Positions 44,327 to 52,585 of a stretch of 64,000 bases of DNA are shown here, one piece after another. The position numbers were made by a program, and so were the translations under genes. The notes below the pieces were generated by a model. That model was given only the letters and a program-made list of their open reading frames with translations. It ran no database searches and was not told the DNA's origin. The stretch lies in assembly GCF_000369005.1 (NCBI RefSeq), contig NZ_KB849764.1, positions 439,086 to 503,085 on the forward strand, given 5' to 3'. Origin of the DNA: Acinetobacter beijerinckii CIP 110307 (GTDB lineage Bacteria; Pseudomonadota; Gammaproteobacteria; Pseudomonadales; Moraxellaceae). Each line of letters begins with the position of its first letter. Position 1 is the stretch's first letter.

Positions 44327-45625
44327 ATGAAAAGAAATATTTTATTCGATGGATTACGATCTGTTGCACGTATTGGTGAAACAGTGGTTGTTGCGGCACA
44401 AGCAGGTGTAAAATACGCAACTGAAAAACCAAGTAACGCAAAGCTCATGCGTGAGACTTTTGAATCATTGGGTTCGACGTATATTAAATTGGGACAATTT
44501 ATTGCCAGTACGCCTTCTTTATTTCCGCGTGAATATGTTCAAGAGTTTCAAGGCTGTTTAGATCAAACTCCAACTTTACCATTTACCTATATCCAGAAAG
44601 TATTGGCAGAAGAGTTCGAAGGTCGTAATCTCAATGAAATTTTCAGTTTTATTGACGAAAAACCTTTAGCATCGGCTTCGATTGCTCAAGTGCATGCAGC
44701 AAAATTAGTGACGGGTGAAGATGTTGTATTAAAAGTGCAAAAACCTGGTGTTGAAACTATTTTATACACTGATTTAAATGTAGTGCATTGGGCAACAAAA
44801 TTACTTGAAAAAGCAGTACCTAAAATAAAATTTGCATCTCTTTCTGAAATTGTTGATGAGATCAAAACACGTATGGTACGTGAAGTTGATTTTATTGAAG
44901 AAGCACAAAACTTAGATGATTTTATTGAATATTTAAATATCTCAGGCAACCAAGCGGCTACTGCACCAAAAGTTTATCATCAATTTTCTACACGTCGTGT
45001 TTTGACCATGCAGCGCTTGTATGGTGTTTCATTGACGGATTTTGATGTTGTAAAAAAATATGCGAAAGATCCAACTCAAGTTCTTATTACAGCAATGAAT
45101 ACTTGGTTTGGTAGTTTGATGCTTTGTAAAAGTTTCCATGCAGACTTACATGCAGGGAATCTCATGCTACTTGAAGATGGTCGTATTGGATTTATCGATT
45201 TTGGTATTGTTGGACAGTTAAACCCTGAAGTTTGGTCTGCGTGTATGGCATTTATGGATGCATTACAACATACCAATTACGTTGCTATGGCAGAAAATAT
45301 GCTCAAAATGGGCATGACACATCATAAAGTTGATACACAAGTGCTTGCAGATGACTTAGAGCGTTTATTTAGCGGTGTTTTGTTGGCAGATCCACAAGAA
45401 ATTTTAAGTTCAAATCCTGCTGATCTTAATGACATTATGATGGATATGATTGGCGTCGGTGAACGTCATGGGATTAAATTCCCACGCGACTTCGCCTTAT
45501 TGTTTAAGCAGATGCTATATTTTGATCGTTTCATGCGTGTTCTTGCACCATATACCGATATTTATGCTGACCAACGTTTGAAAATGGTTCACAATATTGA
45601 ACCTGCTTCATTTTTAAAGCATTAA
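44327..45625 (+). CDS. ABC1/AarF/UbiB-family atypical kinase
   Basis: A 432-residue UbiB-family protein. Signature pieces are the KxGQ motif (YIKLGQFIASTPSLFP), the A-rich loop (LASASIAQVHAAKL), HADLHAGNLML and the metal-binding IDFGIVG. There is no clear C-terminal transmembrane pair as in UbiB, so it may be a paralogue instead of the ubiquinone UbiB. Family members show ATPase activity and support isoprenoid lipid metabolism. It lies 56 nt after the MoeB-like gene. Confidence 0.85.
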   Translation: MKRNILFDGLRSVARIGETVVVAAQAGVKYATEKPSNAKLMRETFESLGSTYIKLGQFIASTPSLFPREYVQEFQGCLDQTPTLPFTYIQKVLAEEFEGRNLNEIFSFIDEKPLASASIAQVHAAKLVTGEDVVLKVQKPGVETILYTDLNVVHWATKLLEKAVPKIKFASLSEIVDEIKTRMVREVDFIEEAQNLDDFIEYLNISGNQAATAPKVYHQFSTRRVLTMQRLYGVSLTDFDVVKKYAKDPTQVLITAMNTWFGSLMLCKSFHADLHAGNLMLLEDGRIGFIDFGIVGQLNPEVWSACMAFMDALQHTNYVAMAENMLKMGMTHHKVDTQVLADDLERLFSGVLLADPQEILSSNPADLNDIMMDMIGVGERHGIKFPRDFALLFKQMLYFDRFMRVLAPYTDIYADQRLKMVHNIEPASFLKH

Positions 45626-45641
45626 GAAGAATTCCCCTAAA

Positions 45642-45661
45642 TCCCCCTTTATTAAAGGGGG
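45642..45661. repeat. Intergenic palindrome
   Basis: TCCCCCTTTA-T-TAAAGGGGGA, a nearly perfect palindrome without a T-run, between the ABC1 kinase gene and folB. A related CCCCTAAAT precedes it. It looks like a dispersed intergenic element, not a terminator. Confidence 0.45.
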
Positions 45662-45682
45662 AATTATTAAGTGATGTAAATT

Positions 45683-46063
45683 ATGGATGCCATTATTATT
45701 GAGGGGCTAAAGGTCGATACAGTGATTGGTTGTTTCAATTGGGAACGTCAAATTATTCAACCTTTAATGCTAGATTTAACCATTCATAATGATCTGGCAC
45801 AGGCTGCAACTTCAGATGAGTTAGAAGATACGCTTAACTATGCTCAGATTTGTGAGCTTGCAGCTCATGTTATCCAGACAGCTCAACCAAAGTTAATTGA
45901 ACATGCTGCACAGCTCGTCCTAAATAGTTTGTTTTCTACTTTCCCTTCGATCGAATCGATCAACATTACCATTCGTAAACCAGCCATCATTGCACAAGCT
46001 AATGCAGTAGGAATTCGTCTTGAACGCAACAGAAACAATTTTTGCGCTCGCACTGGCGAGTAA
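45683..46063 (+). CDS. folB: Dihydroneopterin aldolase
   Basis: Folate pathway enzyme that splits 7,8-dihydroneopterin to 6-hydroxymethyl-dihydropterin. It has 126 residues. The N-terminal EGLKVDTVIGCFNWER contains the conserved Gly-Glu region, TLNYAQIC follows, then the His/Lys region LIEHAAQLV and KPAII. It overlaps folK by 44 nt. Confidence 0.92.
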   Translation: MDAIIIEGLKVDTVIGCFNWERQIIQPLMLDLTIHNDLAQAATSDELEDTLNYAQICELAAHVIQTAQPKLIEHAAQLVLNSLFSTFPSIESINITIRKPAIIAQANAVGIRLERNRNNFCARTGE

Positions 46064-46454
46064 TGTTGATCAGCAAAAGAATTTTCTTTTTGCTTATGAT
46101 CAGATTGCTAGTTTAGGTCGTGTTGAATTTTCTCCAATTTATGAAATTCCTTGCCGAGATAAAATTGGTGCTGATTATTGGAATTCTGCATGTCTATTAA
46201 TAAGTCAGCTTAATTTTGATCAAATAGTTGAAAAATTAAAAAAACTTGAAGCGCAGTCAGGGCGAGTGCGTCCTTCGCACAATATTAGTTTAGATATTGA
46301 TGTAATTGCATGGGGTAACTCTCTAAAGCATATGCAATTTAATCCAAAAAAGTTACCATTGGCTTTAGATGTTAAAATCCCATTATTCGATTTATGGCGA
46401 CATAATGATTTAATGTATCAACAGCAGAATGCTTATCCTGTCATTACAATGTAA
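46020..46454 (+). CDS. folK: Short HPPK (6-hydroxymethyl-dihydropterin pyrophosphokinase)
   Basis: Next step after FolB in folate synthesis. Motifs are FALALASNVDQQKNFLFA, YEIPCRDKIGADYWNSACLL and SGRVRPSHNISLDIDVIAWG. The LDID keeps the two catalytic aspartates. The product is only 144 residues, against about 159 in E. coli, and the usual GPRxxDLDI glycine-proline is replaced by HNIS. The start is TTG, buried in folB, with no obvious alternative. It is probably functional through coupling but divergent. Confidence 0.8.
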   Translation: MNATETIFALALASNVDQQKNFLFAYDQIASLGRVEFSPIYEIPCRDKIGADYWNSACLLISQLNFDQIVEKLKKLEAQSGRVRPSHNISLDIDVIAWGNSLKHMQFNPKKLPLALDVKIPLFDLWRHNDLMYQQQNAYPVITM

Positions 46455-46492
46455 TTAATTTTGTTGGAACACTATAATAATAGGAATTTTTT

Positions 46493-47044
46493 ATGAAAAA
46501 AATTTTATGCTTATCAGTTTTAACGGTTTTGCTTTCTGGTTGCGCTGCTATGAGTGTCGATCAATGTAAAACGGCAAATTGGTTTAATGTTGGTGAGAAA
46601 GATGGTTCTGCTGGGCATGATTCACGTTTAGATAAATACTATTCATCTTGTCAAAAAGCGAATATTGTCCCGAATCAAAGTTTATATGAGAAAGGTTACC
46701 AAAAGGGCTTAGGATATTACTGTCGCCCTGAAACCATTTTTAATGAAGCTTTAGACGGACGTGGTGATTTTAGAGTTTGTCCAATCGAAAAACGTGAGTC
46801 ATTGCGTAATTATTACCAAGTTGCAAATGCATATTATCAAGCAGACTCAGAATTTAATCGTTCGCAAACTGACATAAATCATTATCTCAAAGAATTGGAA
46901 CGCAAAGATCTATCGGTTAAGGATCGTGATGATTATAAAAAGCGTTTGTATGATTTAAGAATGAACAGTAGTCGGGTGCAATCGCGTTACCAAGATGCAG
47001 TTCGAAATTTAGAGCGTTTTAAAGCTGAACATGGTTTAAACTAA
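46493..47044 (+). CDS. DUF2799 lipoprotein
   Basis: A 183-residue lipoprotein with lipobox LLSGC (Cys17). DUF2799 follows with CKTANWFNVGEKDGSAGHDSRLDKY, YEKGYQKGLGYYC and RGDFRVCP. The last 70 residues are charged and helical (coiled-coil-like). Function unknown; envelope location inferred. Confidence 0.82.
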   Translation: MKKILCLSVLTVLLSGCAAMSVDQCKTANWFNVGEKDGSAGHDSRLDKYYSSCQKANIVPNQSLYEKGYQKGLGYYCRPETIFNEALDGRGDFRVCPIEKRESLRNYYQVANAYYQADSEFNRSQTDINHYLKELERKDLSVKDRDDYKKRLYDLRMNSSRVQSRYQDAVRNLERFKAEHGLN

Positions 47045-47058
47045 TTTCTTAATTTTTT

Positions 47059-47089
47059 AAAAGCCTATGATTCATCTCATAGGTTTTTT
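47059..47089 (+). terminator. Terminator of the DUF2799 gene
   Basis: CCTATGA pairs with TCATAGG within A-run/T-run flanks, giving a hairpin followed by six T. Confidence 0.8.
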
Positions 47090-47176
47090 ATTTTTAGGCT
47101 CAACATTTAAATTACAGACCTATTTTAAGATTGATGTTTAAATAAATGATTGATGAATAAAATATAAAGGTGCTCT

Positions 47177-47632
47177 ATGCAAATAAAGCTGATGATTGCG
47201 GGTTTTATCTCATGTGGCGTTATGAACTCTGCTTATGCAATTGATGCCAAATATAGACAACAATTGGAATATTCAGGCTGTACACAAGTCAGTGAGTTGC
47301 AAGGCTGTGATATTAGCAAAACCAAAGAAGAAAACATTAAAGCTGGGTTAGTTGAATCTAATAACGTTGTAACAGATCAAAATGCATCAATAAGTCAGCC
47401 ACAGTGGATTGCTGAACGACAAGATGGTACATCTTTAGCTCGGATTAAAATTGATCAGCAACAGCGTGTTTGGGTCAATGATTTAAGAGTTATAGCGGTA
47501 AAAAATCGTGATCAAATCAGTTTTAGACAAGGGAAAATTAACTATACGATTTTTACGGATACAGAAAAGCAATCTCAAAGCTTTTGGTATGACCGTTATT
47601 CACATGATAAGGGCAAAATTGTATTTAAATGA
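47177..47632 (+). CDS. Uncharacterised exported protein
   Basis: A 151-residue protein with signal peptide ending NSAYA. Two cysteines (SGCTQVSELQGC) near the mature N-terminus could form a disulfide. The C-terminal half is beta-rich (SLARIKIDQQQRVWVNDLRVIAVKNRD). I do not recognise the family. AAAGGTG lies about 6 nt before the ATG. Confidence 0.6.
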   Translation: MQIKLMIAGFISCGVMNSAYAIDAKYRQQLEYSGCTQVSELQGCDISKTKEENIKAGLVESNNVVTDQNASISQPQWIAERQDGTSLARIKIDQQQRVWVNDLRVIAVKNRDQISFRQGKINYTIFTDTEKQSQSFWYDRYSHDKGKIVFK

Positions 47633-47690
47633 ATCTCTTAATTTTTTGAAAAAATAGGGGAATTATGATTTCACAATTCCCAAGCCTATT

Positions 47691-48326
47691 TTATAAATAA
47701 TAACTTGTTTTAGTCATTAATTTTGAAATTGCAGTCATGGTGATACGAACAGGAACAGGCAAATCAACACCTCCTGCATTTAGTGCAGTTTCTCTATGAT
47801 GCAGTTCATCTTCATTCATTTGTACGAGTATTTTACGTGAGCGCTCATCATGAGCAGGCAGTTGCTGAATGTGCTCTTGCAAATGTTGGCTGACTTGGCG
47901 TTCAGTCTCAGCGACAAAACCTAAACTGTATTTATCACCTGCAATACCTGCAATTGCACCCATTCCATATGATAATCCGTACCAAATTGGATTTAAAACA
48001 CTTGTGTGGCTATCTAACTCTTGTAAGCGATCTTCACACCATGCTAAATGGTCTTGCTCTTCAATAGCAGCCTGTTGCATTTCTTCGCGAACATGGGGGA
48101 GTTTTGCAGTTAATGCTTGTCCATGGTAAAGCGCTTGTGCACAAACTTCTCCACTGTGGTTTACTCTCATTAATCCAGCAACATGACGAGCGTCACTCAC
48201 ACATAATTGTGAAGGTTCATCACTTGAAGGGTTAGTTCGTTGAGCACTGGTTGCACCGGGTACTAAGCTTCTTAAAGCTTGATCAAAAGAATTAATAATT
48301 TTATCGAGACCAGTGTAATGACGCAT
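47691..48326 (-). CDS. coq7: 3-demethoxyubiquinol 3-hydroxylase (Coq7)
   Basis: Di-iron monooxygenase of the last hydroxylation in ubiquinone synthesis. It has 211 residues. Iron-ligand motifs are LMRVNHSGEVCAQALY, IEEQDHLAWC, ETERQVSQHL and NEDELHHRETAL, giving the ExxH pairs. The first gene of this unit is the MFS transporter 3 nt upstream, so the two are co-transcribed. Confidence 0.94.
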   Translation of the reverse strand: MRHYTGLDKIINSFDQALRSLVPGATSAQRTNPSSDEPSQLCVSDARHVAGLMRVNHSGEVCAQALYHGQALTAKLPHVREEMQQAAIEEQDHLAWCEDRLQELDSHTSVLNPIWYGLSYGMGAIAGIAGDKYSLGFVAETERQVSQHLQEHIQQLPAHDERSRKILVQMNEDELHHRETALNAGGVDLPVPVRITMTAISKLMTKTSYYL

Positions 48327-48329
48327 ATA

Positions 48330-49652
48330 TTAATCCTCTAATGTGTTGGGTGCATCTTTCAATAAAGGCTTTAAGCGTTTTAATAACCAAAATGAAAAGA
48401 TTGCACTTAAAACAGCAGTAATTGTAAATAAGATTTTAATATCAATTTTCAAAATGCTTAAGATTAAAATTGAAAAAATTGCTGAGGAGACCATAAATAC
48501 AGCATTTAAAATGTTATTCGCGGCAACAACACGTGCTCTGTGTGAACGTGGCGAATAGGCTTGCATCATGGCATAAAGGGGGACAATGTAAAAACCACCA
48601 CTAATTCCAAGTAGCGTAACCGCTAGCATGACATGATAATAAACTGAACCCTGAGTAAAGATATCTTTCAATGTAAGTAAATCGCCTGTGCGCTCTGGAA
48701 CAAAAGCTAAACTTGCCGCCAAATAAAGTGCGAAAACTGTCAGACCAATTGCACCATACGGCACCATTTTGATATTGATTTCAGTTCCACCAATTCGTCT
48801 ACACAGTAGTGAACCGACCCCTATACCAACCGAGAAAAAAGTGAGGAGTAAACTGACAACATTTTCTGAGGCATGTAAATTTTGTTGGGTAAGTTGAGGT
48901 ATTTGTGTGAGATAAGTTGCGCCGTAAAACCAATACCATGAGTTACCGAGCAAAATGACAAATACAACAGGAATACTTTTCGCATATTTAATTGTTTGAA
49001 AACTAGTACGCACAAAATTCCAATCAATTTTTAAATCAGGTGCGGCGACTTTCTGAGGAAGGATAAAGCGACTGCATAAATAGCCTAAGCAAGCGATCAA
49101 CACAACTGTAATACTAATCCACAATAAATTTCCTTCAGAAGAGGCAATGACTGCACCACCAACGATCATACCCAAAAGTATGGCAATCGAAGTTCCTGAT
49201 TGAAACAATGCATTGCCAGACATCAATTCATGAGGTTTTAGAATTTCTGGTAAAATTGCGTATTTAATTGGACCGAAACAAGTTGAGTGTGTTCCCATTA
49301 AAAATAAAGCGAATAACAAGAGCCATAAATTACCAAGTAAAAAGCCCGCTGTACCAATCAGCATAATCACGATTTCTAATATTTTAATAAATCGTATAAG
49401 TTGAGATCTTTCATATTTATCAGCAATTTGCCCAGCCGTGGCGGAGAAGAAAAAATATGGCAAAATGAATAAAAGTGCTGCTAAATTATTTAATGTGCTA
49501 ATTGGAGCGCTTTGTTGTTGAATCCAGCCATAAGTTATGACTAAAAGAAGTGCTTGTTTATAAACATTGTCATTGAGCGCCCCAAAAAACTGAGTGAAAA
49601 ACATCGGGGCAAATCGGCGTGATGTCATTAAGCGGTCATCTTGTTTCATCAT
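48330..49652 (-). CDS. MFS transporter, LplT-like
   Basis: A 440-residue, 12-helix major facilitator. The N-terminal FAPMFFTQFFGALNDNVYKQALL matches the signature of LplT and of the MFS domain fused to acyltransferases in Aas-type proteins, implying lysophospholipid flipping. The loop KYERSQLIRFIK is consistent. No acyltransferase gene is adjacent. Two Met codons near the start (residues 1 and 2) are equivalent. Convergent to nothing; divergent from tamA. Confidence 0.82.
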   Translation of the reverse strand: MMKQDDRLMTSRRFAPMFFTQFFGALNDNVYKQALLLVITYGWIQQQSAPISTLNNLAALLFILPYFFFSATAGQIADKYERSQLIRFIKILEIVIMLIGTAGFLLGNLWLLLFALFLMGTHSTCFGPIKYAILPEILKPHELMSGNALFQSGTSIAILLGMIVGGAVIASSEGNLLWISITVVLIACLGYLCSRFILPQKVAAPDLKIDWNFVRTSFQTIKYAKSIPVVFVILLGNSWYWFYGATYLTQIPQLTQQNLHASENVVSLLLTFFSVGIGVGSLLCRRIGGTEINIKMVPYGAIGLTVFALYLAASLAFVPERTGDLLTLKDIFTQGSVYYHVMLAVTLLGISGGFYIVPLYAMMQAYSPRSHRARVVAANNILNAVFMVSSAIFSILILSILKIDIKILFTITAVLSAIFSFWLLKRLKPLLKDAPNTLED

Positions 49653-49813
49653 GTGTTCACTTCATTGTGTTTTATAAAAAAATGTGACGTAGTGTAAAAA
49701 TAGTAGAAAATGCATGTATGATACTTTCAATGTTTGATTGGATGAAAATCAATTATTTGAACGTTATTTCAGCCATCAACACAACATAAATTAAAATAAG
49801 TTTAGAGCCCAAC

Positions 49814-52537
49814 ATGCCATCAAAAGCTAAGTTTAAACAGTCGACACTGGTTCATTCTATGCATTTAATTTTTAAAATGCAGGATTTTCCTAAACTTATT
49901 TGTAGTAGTTTTTTGATTAGTTCTTGTATATCAGTTGCTTGGGCTCAAGAGCAAGCGCCAGTTTTGTCTGAAAATGAATCAGTTTTACAGCCTCAGGTTT
50001 CTGCTGACTTGCAATCAAGTGTCAGTAGTATTGGTTATACGCCATCTTCAGAAGTTCAATATTCTCAATACAGCAGCTCAGATTTTGATAGTCTTGCAGC
50101 TTTGCAACAACAAGAACAATCCCTAAACCAAATTAATGAATTAAAGCCAATTGAGTTAGATGATAATTTAGAAAACTTACCTGTGTTGACCGTAGATCAA
50201 AACATGGCAGATGAGATCTTTCGTGTTGCTGAAGATGCAAAAAATGAGGCAAAAAATTATAAGGATAGTGCTTCGAAAGTCCCAGAAATTTCGGTGAATG
50301 ATGCTTCTCAGTCAGAATTAACACAGATTACTCAAGCGCCTGTTAATATTGATCAACTGATGCAACAGATTCAAACAGATAGTAAGATTGTTGTTGAAGC
50401 AAATGAAACAGGTAGAACACTTGCAGAGCTTCAGCCCAAAGAAGAACAAGCACAAGAAAAAATTGGTTTCTTTAAACGAATATGGACGCGTTTACGTCCT
50501 GAAAATTTATTAAATGCCGATAAAGTTCCACGTATTACAGCAGATGTTTCAGGAGCACCACCTGAATTAGCCACCAATATTAAGGCCAAACTTTCTAGTT
50601 TTACTCAGGAAGCTTTTGAAGATTTCAGTGTGGCGCTACCACAACTACGATCCTTGACAAATCAAGCTGCTCAAGCTGTTGGTTATTATAATGCTGAATT
50701 TAAGTTTGAGAGATTGAGTGACAGTAAGGTAAAGGTGAATGTCGTACCTAATGAGCCTATCATTATCAAAGATCAAAATATTGAGTTTACAGGTGCAGGT
50801 GAGAACTTACCCCAATTTCAAGTTATACGCTTAGTTCCAGAACAAGATGTTGATGACATCTTTAATCATGGCAAATATGAAGCGACTAAAAACAAAATTG
50901 TGAATACTGCAACTGATAACGGTTTCTTTGATTCCTTTTGGCGATTACATGATGTCAAAATTAGCCAACCAGAAAAAGTTGCTGATATTAATTTAAAATA
51001 TGAGACAGGTGAGCGCTATAAGCTGAAACAAGTCGAATATCGCATGAGTGATCCAAACAAGCCTTTACCTTTAACACAAAAGGTTTTAGACAGTTTGGCA
51101 CCGTGGAAAGAGGGTGATGATTATGCTTTTTGGCGTGTTAATCTCTTGGCGAATAATCTGACAAATACACGCTATTTTAACTACACTCTAGTCGATACGA
51201 TTAAACCTGATCCTATCCAACCGCCGTTAGAACTTGCTCCAGATTTACAAGTATTGGTTAATCAACAAAAAATTCAAGAATCACAATTATTAAATAGCCA
51301 ACAAAAAGAAGATTTGGCTAGACAAAAAGTCACCTCAGCGCAAGAAGTTACTCAGGATGTGGTTGATGAATCACAGTTCTCTGGTGGGCAAGCAGCGCAG
51401 CCTTATGCTTTAGCAAGTACGATGCCTTTATCTCATGATCACGAAGATGAAGATGATGCGCGCCAACAAATGGAAGAACAAGCAAGAATTGATAAAAAGA
51501 TTCCAGTTGTGGTGACTTTAAATGCAGATCGCTTGAATAGTCTTGAAACAGGTATCGGTTATGGAACTGATACAGGTGCACGTATTAGAAGCCAGTATAG
51601 ACGTGCAATCGTAAATAAATACGGTCATGCGTTTGATGCGAACGTTGAAGTTTCTGAAATTCGTCAGTCAATAGATGGACGCTATAGCATCCCTTATAAA
51701 CATCCGTTGAATGATTATTTTAACCTTGTAGGAGGTTATGAACGTGAAACACGCGATGATATTGGACCGAATATTAATCTGTTGGTTGAATCCGCTGTAC
51801 TAGGTGGTGAACGAGTGATTAAGAATCCATTGGGTGATTGGCAGCATACTATGGGGCTACGTTATCGTTTGGACCGTCTAACCAAACAGGGTGATATTGA
51901 TGTTAATGATTTGCCAGATGCCTTTAGAGTTTCAGGTATTGATTCGGAGCAAGAATCACTCTTGTTCGGTTATGAGTTATCTAAAACTAATTCTAATTCT
52001 CGCTTGAATCCGACCAAAGGGTTTAAACAAACATATAAAGTTGAGCTAGGTACAGAATCGTTACTATCAGATGCGAATATGGCAATCCTAACTGCAGGAT
52101 GGCGCTTTATTTATTCTTTAGGTGAAAATGAAGACCATCAATTTGTCGGGCGCGGCGATGCAAGCTATATCTTTACAGATGACTTCAATAAAGTGCCATA
52201 CAACTTACGGTTCTTTACTGGAGGAGATCAATCTCTTCGTGGTTTTGATTATAAGAGTCTCTCACCTGAAGAAAATGGCTATAAGATTGGTGGACAAGCA
52301 TTAGGGGTAGGATCTTTTGAATACAACTATCAATTTAAAGATGGCTGGCGTGCAGCAATTTTTTCTGACTTCGGGAACGCTTATGATAAGCAATTTAGTA
52401 ATCCGACAGAATATAGTATTGGTGTAGGTATTCGCTGGAAATCACCGATTGGGCCAATTCGTTTAGATGTGGCGTCGGGAATTTCAAATGATAATAATCC
52501 TATACGATTACATTTCTTTATTGGTCCACAACTTTAA
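49814..52537 (+). CDS. tamA: TamA, Omp85-family outer-membrane assembly factor
   Basis: A 907-residue TamA. The signal peptide ends near SVAWAQ. Residues about 30-225 are a long Gln/Ser/Glu-rich extension absent from E. coli TamA (577 residues). POTRA-like repeats occupy about 235-470. An acidic, Gln-rich insert follows (about 480-560, SHDHEDEDDARQQMEEQ). The 16-strand barrel is C-terminal, with the RGF motif in GGDQSLRGFDYKSL and the family end FGNAYD ... GIRWKSPIGPIRLDVA. tamB follows after 48 nt. Together they aid insertion of barrel proteins or lipid transport. Confidence 0.92.
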   Translation: MPSKAKFKQSTLVHSMHLIFKMQDFPKLICSSFLISSCISVAWAQEQAPVLSENESVLQPQVSADLQSSVSSIGYTPSSEVQYSQYSSSDFDSLAALQQQEQSLNQINELKPIELDDNLENLPVLTVDQNMADEIFRVAEDAKNEAKNYKDSASKVPEISVNDASQSELTQITQAPVNIDQLMQQIQTDSKIVVEANETGRTLAELQPKEEQAQEKIGFFKRIWTRLRPENLLNADKVPRITADVSGAPPELATNIKAKLSSFTQEAFEDFSVALPQLRSLTNQAAQAVGYYNAEFKFERLSDSKVKVNVVPNEPIIIKDQNIEFTGAGENLPQFQVIRLVPEQDVDDIFNHGKYEATKNKIVNTATDNGFFDSFWRLHDVKISQPEKVADINLKYETGERYKLKQVEYRMSDPNKPLPLTQKVLDSLAPWKEGDDYAFWRVNLLANNLTNTRYFNYTLVDTIKPDPIQPPLELAPDLQVLVNQQKIQESQLLNSQQKEDLARQKVTSAQEVTQDVVDESQFSGGQAAQPYALASTMPLSHDHEDEDDARQQMEEQARIDKKIPVVVTLNADRLNSLETGIGYGTDTGARIRSQYRRAIVNKYGHAFDANVEVSEIRQSIDGRYSIPYKHPLNDYFNLVGGYERETRDDIGPNINLLVESAVLGGERVIKNPLGDWQHTMGLRYRLDRLTKQGDIDVNDLPDAFRVSGIDSEQESLLFGYELSKTNSNSRLNPTKGFKQTYKVELGTESLLSDANMAILTAGWRFIYSLGENEDHQFVGRGDASYIFTDDFNKVPYNLRFFTGGDQSLRGFDYKSLSPEENGYKIGGQALGVGSFEYNYQFKDGWRAAIFSDFGNAYDKQFSNPTEYSIGVGIRWKSPIGPIRLDVASGISNDNNPIRLHFFIGPQL

Positions 52538-52585
52538 TAACTTTTAAAAATTCCTTCGAGAAGGTCAAACAATTTTAGGTCGATT

